A stretch of 64,000 nucleotides of DNA from contig JAPQWV010000676.1 in NCBI GenBank assembly GCA_027422505.1, positions 232,993 through 296,992 on the forward strand. Direction: 5' to 3'. Source of the stretch: Craterostigma plantagineum (lineage: Eukaryota; Streptophyta; Magnoliopsida; Lamiales; Linderniaceae). How positions within the stretch are numbered: the stretch's first letter is position 1; the number at the start of each line of letters is the position of its first letter. The position numbers and the translations under genes were made by a program. Of this stretch, positions 25,639-37,135 are shown one piece after another. The notes below the pieces were generated by a model. It saw nothing but the letters and a program-made list of their open reading frames with translations. It was not told the origin of the DNA and did no database searches.

Positions 25639-27231
25639 TCAGATTTTTATTCTTTTCGACGGTCCTTGATCGATGATCGGATCGACAGTCGTTTGTTGAT
25701 CTGATTGTTGGGTTTCGGAGATTTTATCTCCCTCAGTGCTTGGAGGGATGTAGCCTTCTGGAAATGGAGGTGGAGGTGGAGCAGGTGGTAGCTGTGAAAA
25801 TTTATGAGATTAAGACAAGAGTTAGAAAGTATAAATAATATGAACATCAATTTAAATCAATTAATTCGAAATAGAGATTTGTTTTGTTTTCCCAGTTCAC
25901 TTCAGATTCATGTAAGGCAAAAGTATTGGAATATCTACCTTGCTGTGCAGTCTTGTAAGAATCTGGTCCACGCGCAAAAGTTCTTTCACGTCAATGGTCT
26001 CTTTAGCAGCTTTCGCTTCAGAGGAAGTCTCCTTTTCATCGACTGCTAGAAGAAACATTATAAGTCAATTGTGAGCACAGGCAAGAAAACGTCCACGTTT
26101 CTTTAAAGCTGGAGTAACATGAATCACGTAACGATTGTTATTAAGTAAAAATGTAAGACAGATACCGTATCCAATTTTCTCCAATTTGGATTGTACAGTG
26201 TTGAAGGCTTTTGAAATGTAATGCAATGCACGCCCCTGCCCAGAGAAAAGAGACAAGGGTGAAGTCCATATATGAATACGTGTCAAATGTTCTCAATGTG
26301 ATAAACAAATAGGATAAATGGCAAAGGGAAAGACTAAAGCCTGCTACATAATCAGTTGCTCAAAGACAAACTTAGATTACACAAAAGATGGCATTTTTTG
26401 TAACCAGTGGTTCAAACTATCAACAATGTAATGATGAATAACACCAGTCATGATAGTAAATATTGATTGATCTATGCCCCTTGCTGTTAAGAGCTCATCT
26501 GCGCTTGTAAGTTTACGTCTAAGAAAGTTGAAGGAAGCAGGCATCTATCGAGCATAGCATAACTAACTCCAATATTCAAAGCTATGATATACTATCTTGA
26601 AGTGCGGGAGATTAAGAAAAACACAATAGTTAGGAAATACTAACAACTCGAGATGCAAAGACATTGCAGAGCTGAGGTGCTTGGTAAATTGATCCATCCA
26701 ATATGTAGTAAGTCAGCATAGGCGTCACTCTCTCGGGGCTTTCCCTCTTTTGCTTCCTAAAGACAAACAAATGAGGCTCCAACACTTCACTCAGCGTGAA
26801 CTCCGTTCCAGTCATCTTCCTTCACGAGGAGTAAGTAGCAATTATTTGACAAAATTTACGAATGCGTTAGTGTGCTTATGCATACAAGTGGAGTACAACA
26901 GTTCACTTCGAGCAACAGATCGACAAGACAATCCAGTCATCCATGAAAGTTATAAAACAGGCGTCACCAATCAATACGCTACTAACGAGAGGTGAGAGAC
27001 GTCGAGCGGGTGAATCGCGCGGACACGAAGCTGCTCGTTGTTGCAAGAGTAGTCGTAGAACGGCGACAGCGCGAAGTAATCGAAAACTAGGTTCCGATCG
27101 AGCGGATAGGTGTTGAGCCACAACTGATCTCTGAAGCAGATCCCCGTCATGTCTGTTCCCGGAGGCGGTGGAAGCAGTTGAGCTCCGCCGTCTGCTGACG
27201 GCGGCGGCGGAACCATCGGCGTCGTCGCCAT
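25639..27231 (-). CDS. MED6: Mediator complex subunit 6
   Basis: Head-module subunit of Mediator, bridging activators and RNA polymerase II. Minus-strand exons 26987..27231, 26645..26819, 26166..26235, 25939..26042 and 25639..25791 join in phase for 248 residues. Hallmarks are [39 protein letters not shown], the [16 protein letters not shown] strand, [14 protein letters not shown] and [11 protein letters not shown]. The C-terminal part has [18 protein letters not shown] and ends [14 protein letters not shown], close to the Arabidopsis MED6 C-terminus as I recall it. It is divergent from RPL28 across a 476-bp spacer. Confidence 0.95.
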
Positions 27232-27707
27232 TCAATTTTGGCAGAGTGCGGCACTTCGACTTTTCAGGACTCGGCTACAAATTGAAAGGCAATTGGAGCT
27301 GAGCTGTTGTAAGCTCAAAGCTGCGTCATAATCATAATTTCATGATTTTCTGGAATTACATTTAGGTCCTCCATGTTTTCCCCCCTCTTTCAATGTCATC
27401 CTCGTCAAATATTAATATTTTATAATATTTGCTTATTGGACTCTTGTAATGGGCCTATTGGCCCATAAACAGGCCCAGGTATCGTCTTCTACATCTCGTT
27501 AGGGTTTTATAGGCGTATAGTACCTCTCCTCCATCGCAGCACTGCTATAACGCATAAACAGTTCAACACAGCTCATCGCCGTCTAGCATCAGAATCAGAA
27601 GGTAACATCTACGCATCAGCACATGATACTTAATTTCAGCTTATTTTGAGCTTTTTTGTGATCGTCAGCTGATTTTTTAACTTTCTGTTGGTGGAAAAAG
27701 AGGAGAA
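27232..27707. promoter_or_regulatory. Bidirectional MED6/RPL28 promoter with Site II and telo-box
   Basis: Three Site II cores (TGGGCC at 27450, GGCCCA at 27460 and 27472) stand upstream of a telo-box, TTAGGGTTT at 27499..27507. This pairing is typical of plant ribosomal protein promoters, where TCP factors bind Site II. The order and distance fit RPL28 (start 27708); the same block lies about 220 bp from the MED6 start. Confidence 0.75.
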
Positions 27708-28601
27708 ATGGCGACAGTTCCAGGCCAGCTGATATGGGAGATCGTGAAGAAGAACAACTCTTTCTTGGTGAAGGAGTTTGGCAACGGAACTCAGAGCGTT
27801 AAGTTCAGCAAAGAGCCTAACAATCTTTACAATCGACATTCCTACAAGCACTCTGGTTACTGTCTTTCCCCTTGTTTCAATACAGCGTTTTTTTTTCGTC
27901 AGATGTAATGCGTGATGATCTGTGCGATTTTGATTCCGATATGTTACAGTTTTCGAGATATGTGTTTTCCCTTCAAATCAGGCCGATTAAATTCTTCTAC
28001 GTTTCCGTGATCCGTAGTTCTTTGATTTAGTTAAGATCAACTTGAATAGTTGAATCACATAGTGCTTAGGCGTGACTTTATCTTTTCTCTCTGTACTCCT
28101 CACCATTAGGTTTGGCGAATAAGAAAACAGTAACCATTCAGCCCGGCAAAGATCAGTCGGTGGTGCTAGCCACAACAAAGACGAAGAAGCAAAACAAGCC
28201 GTCTAGCCTTCTTCACAAGTCTGTCATGAAGAAAGAATTCAACAGCATGGCCAAGGCTGTTGTCAACCAGGTACTACACTGAAAAGTTATCCAATACATT
28301 CGGCCATGAAAAGACTCCTTTTTTTATAAACCTCTTCACCTTTGATCAAGAACATAGGCAGGCAATAGATAAGATGTTTTTCCCAGTTTATGCGGGGAAT
28401 TTTATTCCATAAGTACACCTCTTATCTGTAAATTGTTGATTTTTCGGGTTCCCTTAACATCGGTTTCTTTCTCCATTACAGGTTTCTGACAACTATTACA
28501 GGCCTGATCTGAAGAAGGCGGCCCTTGCTAGGTTGAGCGTGGTGAACCGAAGCCTCAAGGTTTCCAAGTCTGGTGTTAAGAAGAAGACCAGACAAGCTTA
28601 G
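27708..28601 (+). CDS. RPL28: 60S ribosomal protein L28 (eL28)
   Basis: Eukaryote-specific large-subunit protein. Exons 27708..27855, 28110..28270 and 28482..28601 join in phase for 142 residues, the normal plant length. It starts [20 protein letters not shown], continues [20 protein letters not shown] and ends [13 protein letters not shown], rich in Lys/Arg as expected. The upstream Site II/telo-box pair supports ribosomal-protein type regulation. Identity is secure. Confidence 0.97.
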
Positions 28602-29014
28602 GCTTTGTAGGGTTGTTTCCTTCTATTGATCTGTTTTATTTCCCTTCACTGCCTTATCTGTGAGATTGAATATGGTGTTTTCAACCGTTTGGACCATCAA
28701 AGATCTTGTTTTTTCCTTTTTACTTTTATGGTGTCAAACTCCTCCATGTTGCTGTTGTTTCCTACACAAGTCTTCAGTTCATCTTGATACTATTTACTTG
28801 AGCCGCGCTATTATTCTGAGAGCAGATAGACTTAAAAGTGAATGAAAGACATCATTTTTAATCAACTTTGGAGCAAAACCTAAAATTAGAACAAATTCGT
28901 TGCAATTCCAAAAGAAATGTGAGTCGTAGCTGGAGAATTGTAAGGGACAGAAAGATACAATAAGATGTTGATGAGCTAGTGTGCCATAATAACACTCGAG
29001 GACCTTCGAATGCT
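28602..29014. other. Convergent 3' flanks of RPL28 and RPS15a
   Basis: About 410 bp between two stop codons, presumably facing 3' UTRs. No other feature. Confidence 0.5.
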
Positions 29015-30196
29015 TCAATAAAAATACCCAAGAACTTGGCCGCCTGTGTTCTGTCGAATGGCTTCCTCGTGGTCGAGCACTCCATTGGGTGTTGTAATAA
29101 CGACGTAGCCCCACTGCAGAAGGAGGAAAACGCACAAGTGGAATAGTAAGACGAAGATGTACTAACCTGGTATTGTTTGAAAAATTAGCAAGGAAAGAGC
29201 AGAACATTGGACTATTATATTCCCGGATATCTTCAATCAAGTGGATCCTAAAGGCAGTTCGATTTCTAAAGAGCCCATGTAAGAAGTTTCAGCAATATAG
29301 CAGCTAAAGGCCGGAATGATTCTTCCTTCTGCAACGAAAGGCAGTCGATGTTCTAATGCAGTCGTCATATGAGCTTGTGAATTCTGATTAAGTGTGAATT
29401 ATCTAGAGATGATTATACCCTACCGTGTAAAACGTTAACACGTGAATAAGAAACAGTCCAATTAAACAAGATTAGAATTTTCGTTCAAGTGATGCAACTA
29501 GAAAGCAGTCTCCATTGTCATAAGCAGAGCGTGGGACTGTGCAGAGAACAAATCAGTCTATCCCTTTTAAGTTTGAACTTTGAAGATCAACCGTATTCCT
29601 CGTCCAAATATCGCAGCTAGCTTGTTCAAACGTAGTTCGATCGCCAAAAAAAATAGGCAAAGGAAAGGAAGAAAGCGAAGAACCTGATGCGTAGGAAGCG
29701 TACGAGTTTTGTAATGCTCGATGTACTGAGCCTTGATGTCTTGCCTGTAAGTGATAGCACGGCAATCTTTAACCCTACCAAGCAGCTGCACAGTTATCCT
29801 CCCCACTCTATGTGGATCGTGAACTTGAAAATCCTTAATATAACCTGCCCATCGAAAAAACCTTTCAATCCAAATTCTCATCTCTTAAACCCTAAGCATA
29901 AATCGTTCACCTAAAGCATTCTGCCATGGGAACATCTCTAACAAGACGGACCTCGACACGACCTAAGTTCACTCGATTGCATAAAAGGGAAAGCTAATAC
30001 TTAACGATGTGCCTCCATTTCCACAAGTCAAATTAGGCTACAAGCATTACACAGTCAACGCAATACCTCTGTATTTCATGATCTGCAAGAAGGAAGAAAC
30101 AACGTTGGATATGGGCTTAAGCTCAGTCGAAGCAAAACCTCTCTTCTCCGCATTGACGATCGTTCTCAGCGCATCGTTCAGTATCCTTCTTCCCAT
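29015..30196 (-). CDS. RPS15A: Ribosomal protein S15a (uS8), type II RPS15aB/E-like
   Basis: Small-subunit uS8 protein. Minus-strand exons 30067..30196, 29684..29844 and 29015..29113 join in phase for 129 residues. It starts [20 protein letters not shown], then [20 protein letters not shown], and ends GGQVLGYFY. Substitutions in the middle ([20 protein letters not shown]) and the [19 protein letters not shown] segment look closer to the divergent Arabidopsis RPS15aB/E pair than to cytosolic type I, based on recall. That pair has been linked to mitochondrial ribosomes; location here is inference. Site II motifs lie upstream. Confidence 0.93.
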
Positions 30197-30808
30197 TTTT
30201 CTCTTGTTCAGGCGAAAACCCTTGGGAGTTCTCGTCGTTGTTCAAGAAAAAAGACGACGATGAAGGGATTTGGGCCTAGGCCCATTTCAATTATGGGCCT
30301 ATTTTGGGCCTTTTTATGACGCAAAACATATCTGACAAAATAGATCCGACCCGAAAAATATAATAAAGTGGATTACATAGGGAGATGAAAATAATCAGAT
30401 ATCAATAAGACAGAAAAGAATTAAATCAAAATAATCTAATTATTTTCTCCATCCTTTACCAAATAAACATCGTAATTTACATGAGATCTCTCTCACCGTA
30501 GAGAGAGAAAATCTCTAAATCATCGTTTTCGTCTTACGCTAATTTATTATTATTATTATTGTTATTATTATTATTATTTCTGGTTGTGTTAATCGATGTA
30601 TGAGTCCACTCGACACACAGAAACACACGCACTGTGTTAACAATGGTTGAATCTGACTCCAAGACATTCCGATCTCCTAAAACCCGCGTTGTCCTTTCGA
30701 ATAGCTGATGAGATGAGGAAGCTGACGAAGTGTACCCTCATGAAATTATAGCCGAATGATTCAAGTTTTTGCCGATTGCTTTTGTTTTATTGTTATGTAA
30801 TTAGAAGA
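30197..30808. promoter_or_regulatory. RPS15a / B55-relic divergent promoter with four Site II motifs
   Basis: Site II cores at 30271 (TGGGCC), 30279 (GGCCCA), 30294 (TGGGCC) and 30305 (TGGGCC), within about 115 bp of the RPS15a start, fit ribosomal-protein promoters. An ATT trinucleotide run is at about 30544-30580. The right part would be the leader of the B55 relic. Confidence 0.7.
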
Positions 30809-33196
30809 ATGAACGTTGTTGATGGTGGGGAGGCGCAATCAGCTGCTTCTGGTTCAGCTGAACCTCTAGAGTGGAAGTTCTCCCAGGTGTTTGGTGAGAG
30901 GACGGCAGGTGAAGAAGTGCAAGAAGGTAATAGAAAATTAGTGATTTGATGATTTCTTCTCCGAGATCTTCCATTTGAGGATATGATTTGTGCTGGTTGT
31001 TCATGATCTGGTGTGTTTTAGATGTTTAACTTGATGATTTGGCGGTAATTGTCATGGGTTTTCATGGGGGATGACGTGGAAGGAATGAACTGACTTCAGT
31101 GCTGTTATTTTGTTGTTGTATGATTTTATTATCTGGGGTGAGTTCAGCATGCATGTGTTTGTTGTGTTTTTAATGGTGCTGTGTTCGACTTGTCATTTTT
31201 TCAGTATTGGGTTGTGGAGTTTCATTATGGATAGTGAGATCTTTTTGTGGAGTCTCTGCCATGCATTCGCTGAAATATTCTGCTGGCCTTGAGCCTTGTA
31301 CCAAGAAACGGTAAACACCCTGTTTTGTAAATATTTGTTCCATTTACCATTTATTGGTTTTGAGTCAACTAGGATTAGTGGACAAATTTGCCGTCGGAAT
31401 AGATTCACACCTTTGTTGTGGATTGTGGATTGATTTCTTTGGATATTGAAATGCATTGTTACTGCATTGCCCGTGTCAAGCCATTTCCTTGGATGACTTA
31501 TGCGAGTGTAGAGGGAGTAAGCCGCGGCAATTGGGTTATAGGCTGTAGCCTAACTCAGTTCGAGTTTGATAGGAGTGGCAGTTGATATCCTACCAATGCT
31601 TTAATAGACACGCCCATCCACCTTAATGCAGTTGATATCATCTCTGCATTTGAGTTTGATAAAAGTGGCAGTCACCTAGCGACGGGCGATCGTGGTGGAA
31701 GGGTGGTCTTAATTGAAAGAACTGATACGAAATAGGTTTGCTTTTAACCTTTACCACGAGATTCCATTTCTTGGCAATTGCATTTGCTACTCATTTTAGC
31801 ATTAAATACATTGTAGCATGATGGAAAGAGAAGAGATTTAGAGAGGACTGAACGTCCTATGACTCGTCGCCCAGAATTTCGTTACAAAACTGAATTTCAG
31901 AGCCATGAACCTGAGGTAGATTCATATTATATTTTGCTACTGAAAAAAAGCAGGTACGTCCAGCTTTAAGGTTAGAATGACGCTGCATCTTTTTCTACAG
32001 TTTGATTATCTCAAGAGTTTGGAGATTGAAGAAAAAATTAACAATCGATCAGATGGTGCCAAGGAGCAAATGGTGCCCTGTTTCTTCTATCTATCAAATA
32101 TTGGAAGGTAAGATTTGAGTTTCACATATACGATCGACGAAAGAAGAAAAAAACTGCACTGTTTATTACGTTTGAGCTCTTATTCTGCTCTAGGGAATGT
32201 TACCTTGCATTTTCCATTCTTAAAACCTATTACCATGCTAGGGGTCTTTGTTTTAGGTGCTTTTCTATTTACCTTGACTCATATCTTTCTATTTGTTTCT
32301 TTTGATTTTATATTTGAATAGGTCCAACAAGAAAGTTTCTGAGATGAATGTCATCTCTTCCAAAGCTGCTGGAAATAGTAGTGTGTCAAGTTCTAGCGTG
32401 TCTTCGAGTCCCAGGCTCCTTGTGAACGGTGGCAACCCGCAGCAATCTTATTAACAATTTGAACAAAGACTTCTCATTTCCAGTCGGAGGTGTTCCTTCA
32501 TTACGGTTACCAGTGGTATGTGCAGTCAGCTCTGTTTTTTAATGAAATGCTTTTTGAGTAGAGTTTTCTCGATTTCTTCACAACTTCAATCAAGGGTTCC
32601 TCGATTCTTTTTTTTTTGTGAATTTTTACTGTGTTGATTGATTGACTTTCGCTTGCTACTGGTAGTACTTAACTCGTAGTTTATCTATTTCTTATCAAAC
32701 TTCTTTTCTTTTGCTTTATTTATCAACTGGGTTGTTTGTGGTAGAGTTTATGCCCATGCTCATGATTACCACATCAATTCAATCTCAAATAACAGGTGAA
32801 GATGTATTACGTTTGGAAATTGCTTTTCTGAAACTACATGTTCTTAACTTTTCCCGCTGCATAACAACATTCTCGATATGCATGCTGTTGTTACTTAATT
32901 TACATCTCTGATTAACCTCACACGTATACGCTTATCGCTATAAACAATCGCTGGGCTTTTTCTCAGGAGACAAATCCAAACTCCTACAAGGACTCCCACG
33001 AGTTTTCGTACCCTTCTTTCGCTCGTTATTTCCGCCCCAATACGAACGTTCGATTCGCCCAGACATTTTCAGGCCCTTCTGCTTCGCAAATGGGAATTCA
33101 TTCGATTCCACGACCAAGCTGCTTCGCTTGGCTTGGCATCCATCGGAAAACTCCATTGCTTTTGCTGCTGCAAATAGCTTATATATGTATTATGCT
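30809..33196 (+). pseudogene. PP2A regulatory subunit B55 relic, introns retained
   Basis: Homology to the 55-kDa WD40 regulatory subunit of protein phosphatase 2A is clear in pieces: exon 1 (30809..30926) EPLEWKFSQVFGERTAGEEV; 31632..31735 DIISAFEFDKSGSHLATGDR ending in an in-frame TAG; 31817..31915 RRPEFRYKTEFQSHEPE; 32001..32107 FDYLKSLEIEEKIN then a frameshift and a short deletion; 32322..32515 with stops; about 32744..32795 YAHAHDYHINSISNN; 32967..33196, a frameshifted C-terminus reaching NSLYMYY without its stop. Exon borders keep GT-AG sites, so it is not a retrocopy. Most of the WD40 core between the last two pieces is gone. A product with B55 function is not possible from this copy. 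Confidence 0.9.
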
Positions 33197-34034
33197 TATA
33201 TATCATTTCTCATAAACGGAGTATGATTTTATTGGTTGGAGATTCGGGAAGGGAATGTTTTATCATTATTTTATACAGATACATGACTGTTAATTGTATG
33301 AAAAGAAAGAGGAAAGAATATTTTGCGTGCTACAACTCGAGATCAACTGCTATTGCTTTGTTTTATCATTTAAATTGGACCCAATTATACGTTATAAATA
33401 GTATTGATCCTGTACTTGTCACAGTAGCAGCCAAGAATTACAGAATCTTATAACTGTTATTAAACTGTACTTTAAATTATTAAATCAATAATCCAATCAA
33501 CCCAATCTATCGCGAACTACTCTATTATTATAAAACATTTAATGAAACTTGGCGCATCACATCATCGTATCTTCTTCGAAGATTTATAGTGATTTGCAGT
33601 TGAAACTCAAGTCGCTTGAGTCTTTTCAGTGAGGGTACGTGAGAGAAAAAAAATGGCTCTTCTCTGATCTCTCTCTCTCCCTAGACTATAAATTTGTTGT
33701 CTGAACTCTCGAAATTTCAGATGTTCTCATCTCTCTGTGTCTAACTAAGCTAAGCTCTTTCTTACACAGATAACTTCAGATAACTTCAGTGAGATCAGAA
33801 ATATAAACAGAAAAAAAGAAATCCATCATCTGAAGCAGAAGGCAAAGATTGGATTTTTGCTTCTGTAAACCAAAGCAAAGAAGAGAATATAACCTCACCT
33901 CATAAGATTTCGATCTTTCAATCACATCATTCACAACCCCCATCTCAAAATTCCCAATCTCAGCACAAAACCCTACTCAACAGAAGATGAACTAGCACCA
34001 TTCGATCGCAAAGATTCGATCTTTTTTGCCCAAC
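33197..34034. other. Upstream region and leader of the Dof gene
   Basis: From about 33640 the CT-rich, A-rich sequence looks like a long 5' UTR. Short upstream ATGs occur (33652, ending after four codons, and 33987). No other feature. Confidence 0.45.
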
Positions 34035-34715
34035 ATGCAAGACCCATCGTCAACCTTTTACCCTCAGATCAAATCCCAGGCGCAGCACATCCCAACAGAC
34101 CCACAGTTTCCTGAACATCACCAACACTTGAAGTGTCCGAGGTGCGACTCGACGAACACGAAATTCTGCTACTACAACAACTACAACCTCTCTCAGCCCC
34201 GCCACTACTGCAAGAGCTGCAGAAGGTACTGGACGAAGGGAGGCGTTCTGCGCAACGTCCCCGTCGGCGGAGGCTCTAGGAGGAGCACAAAGCGCAGCTC
34301 AAGGGACTCCGGCGAGGGAGGAGGAGCGGGGGAGCCCTCCGCCAAGCGTCGGGCCTCTGCCGCCGCGGCGCCTGAGGCGCCTTCGTCGGTGTTGAAGAAG
34401 GGAGAGGGCGAGGCGAACGGTGCGGCGGATTTCGGTGGTTTGATGGACGTTGGCCTCGGTCCTTTGCTGGGGTCTCCGAGCGGAGGGCATTTTGGGAATT
34501 ACGCGGATGGGCTTGGCTGTTTTGCGGAGGAGCCTTTGATCTTGGAGAGTGGCAATAGCAGTAACGACGGTGCTGAATTCTTGAACGTGGATGGCGGCGC
34601 CGGTGGTGGGGACGACGGCGGCGGTGGGGGAGATGAGAGGTGGAGTGGTAATAGTAATGGGTGGTCTGGTCTTGCTATGTACACGCCAGACTCGATATTT
34701 CATCAGCATCACTAA
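34035..34715 (+). CDS. Dof zinc-finger transcription factor
   Basis: Plant-specific factor binding AAAG cores. Intronless here, 226 residues from the ATG at 34035; the frame is open slightly further upstream but without an ATG. The Dof domain is C-X2-C-X21-C-X2-C at Cys34/37/59/62 ([32 protein letters not shown]), followed by [12 protein letters not shown]. The N-terminus [11 protein letters not shown] resembles AtDof1.7/Dof3.1-type proteins as I recall them. The C-terminal half is Gly/Asp/Ala-rich and ends with [15 protein letters not shown]. Assignment to the family is secure; the subgroup is tentative. Confidence 0.94.
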   Translation: MQDPSSTFYPQIKSQAQHIPTDPQFPEHHQHLKCPRCDSTNTKFCYYNNYNLSQPRHYCKSCRRYWTKGGVLRNVPVGGGSRRSTKRSSRDSGEGGGAGEPSAKRRASAAAAPEAPSSVLKKGEGEANGAADFGGLMDVGLGPLLGSPSGGHFGNYADGLGCFAEEPLILESGNSSNDGAEFLNVDGGAGGGDDGGGGGDERWSGNSNGWSGLAMYTPDSIFHQHH

Positions 34716-36396
34716 TTCTTCATCGGGTAAAAAATATATATAAAAAAAAAAAAAAAGGAAGAAAGTCAAGTGGTGTCTTAAATTGGATGTTTACTTCTCT
34801 CCACTTCTGATTTCTTGATATGAAGTTTATTTTAATATATATGTCAAGGAGTCTAATTACTCGTGAAAAATACACGATAATCAACATATTTATTTATATG
34901 TAACATTGTTGGATACTTTTTACTTGGCTATCTATGCTATGTATCTTTGGATGTGTGTGATGAAGTATTTTATGAATATTGATGTGAACGTAATGACTTG
35001 TAACTAGGGCTGTTAAATTGACCCGACCCGACAGCAAATAGCTTCTAGCATATGTTTACGTAAATGAACTTGTGGTATTAGGGTTCGGATTTTGAAACGT
35101 TTTAACCTGAATAAATATATTGTTAAAATATTATAATATAACATAAAGGATTAATCATAATTTTCTATCCATCACGCTCGCAAATGAATAGCAAATTGCA
35201 TTCTAGTTAATGGAGTTATAATTCTGTCAATTTTGTTAATTTTTAAATTTCGATTGCTTGAAAGCAGGTTATTCAACCTGTTTAAGTCATCATTGAAGTT
35301 AAGTATTAAACTGAACCCGAAGGTGACCCGAACATACTTGTAACAATGGCTTCTATATGTAATAACATGTGTGTACGTCGAAACCATATAAACTTCAAAT
35401 TCTTTATCATTTTGGATTGCTGTATATACACCCCCAAGGGCCAAGAAGGACAACTGGTAACAACCACGTCACAGTCATATAAGATTACCTTCACCATTCT
35501 TTCCTATTATTACAACATAAAATAATAGTTAAAGTACCCTAAATATGAGTTCGAAAACTTTCTTTTCGATAGGAAAATCTTATAGCTATCTTAAGTGCCT
35601 CCATATCCAATTTATATTTATCATATATTGAATTGAATGTAGTGATCGGTGGTAGGGGTCAGAATGAAGAAACAAATGAAACAACCGAAAATGAAAGTCT
35701 TGGAAAAGCACTATGAATTTATATCTATTTATGGGTTTGACTTAAACTGGCCCAAACTCATAACATGCAAAAGTTTGACTTTCGGACAAACCTATTCGTC
35801 TCGATTTGTCACTGTCCATTGTAGGTGTAGTTATCCACAATCTTCTACTAATCGACCAATGCATTGCTGACCATTTTAAAGCCATTCAGAGTTTGATATG
35901 TATGTTGACTATCTCACCTTCAGCTCAGTCGAAGTATAACCGTACCTAATCTAAATGGCGACCCATTCGTAGTTTTCCGTAATTATCTTGAGCAGTAGAA
36001 AATGAACCATACGAATAGCCCTTTTTCTGTAGCACCCTGGAAAAAAGAGCAGAAAATGTTAACTCAAATACAACTTCTAAGATAATGGTAACAATGATTT
36101 TCATTGAAATGTCTTATTAGCACAACATACAAGATGAAGCCCATATCCCTCTATCTCCATATGGAGCAGAAAGGTTTGCATCTGAATAACTGAGATTCAT
36201 ACCGTGTAAGGTCCACCTAGTTGAAGTTTATGAAGGTTATCTGCGGTTAAGGATTAAATGGATGTATAACCATCCTTCATAGTGGTATGAAATGATATAA
36301 ATGATATGCTAATATTTATTGGTCAGCTACAATTTCATTTCCAGTTTGATAAAGAATCGAAATGACTTCACAAAAACAACGGATCGCGAACCTGAA
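34716..36396. other. Intergenic region with a probable small transposon
   Basis: Dof 3' flank, a candidate element at 35005..35335, then AT-rich DNA to the 3' end of the FLX-like gene. No gene is supported. Confidence 0.45.
35005..35335. mobile_element. Candidate non-autonomous transposon with 9-bp flanking repeat
   Basis: Identical ACTTGTAAC copies flank it (34996..35004 and 35336..35344). The left end TAGGGCTGTTAAATTGACCC resembles hAT-type ends of many plant elements. The right end (GGTGACCCGAACATA) is only weakly complementary to it. Confidence 0.5.
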
Positions 36397-37135
36397 CTAG
36401 CAAAGCTCCGACCGAAGCTTTTCGAGTTCGCGAGCCATGGTGAGCATTTTGTTCTCCATTGCTTGTCTTGTCCTAGCAGCTCAATATTTGCTTTCTTCTC
36501 ATGTTCAACGGCGGATCTGCTGAAAGAAAGTAGATTAAGCAATCAGACAAAACATAGCATATTCACGAAGCATTATGAATGAGTAATCCAAAACAGAAAC
36601 CTAGCGCGGATCATTACTTGATGAAGACCATCAATATCAGTCTTTAAAACAGGTATTTTCTGATTGTCAGCTTCTAACTTGCCAAGATCTTTCGAAAGTG
36701 TTTTGACCTGCCCTGACAGATCAAGTCTAATGGTATTCAGTCTCTTAACTTCAGATCGAAGTTTAGCTGCCTCGTTTTCTATGGGCTCAAGGGCACGAAG
36801 CTCAGCCTCGAGCTTCATTCCTCGTTCGATAAGCTCCCTACATTGAAGTTCTTGATAAGCCCGCATGTCAACAATGTGAAGATTCATCCTTCGTAGCTCT
36901 TCTTTCAATGCGATCAGTTCTTGGTCCAAGGCAACGCGATCATCGATCGACAAGTCCCTGCCCTGTTTTCTTTCACAATTCTACGAAGCTCAATATGACG
37001 AATTTCGTATTCTTCTTGTAATAAAGCAGGGTGAGGAGGCAGCGGTCGATCGGAATGACCTCTAATGACGCGCTCCTCGCCAGGAAAAGCACGGCGATCA
37101 AAAAGTTCATAATGGACTCGATTTCTTCCCCCCAT
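36397..37135 (-). pseudogene. FLX-like coiled-coil gene with two frame breaks
   Basis: FLX/FLX-like proteins work with FRIGIDA to activate FLC in Arabidopsis. Two minus-strand exons, 36601..37135 and 36397..36516. The N-terminus MGGRNRVHYELFDRRAFPGE and the DRPLPPHPALLQEEYEIRH segment match the family, followed by a long heptad coiled coil (ALKEELRRMNLHIVDMRA, LDLSGQVKTLSKDLGKLEAD). The exon junction giving MIRA|RSAVEHEKK fits well. The frame is lost near 36968 (about codon 58) and again near 36455, each explained by one missing base in a short run. A TAG then ends the product soon after MAREL-EKLRSEL, short of the family C-terminus. As written it encodes only about 70 residues. Confidence 0.75.

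Noticed and set aside
36958..36985. A GT...AG pair of 14 nt that would restore the FLX-like frame
   Set aside because: Far below the minimum plant intron size, so a missing base is the better explanation.
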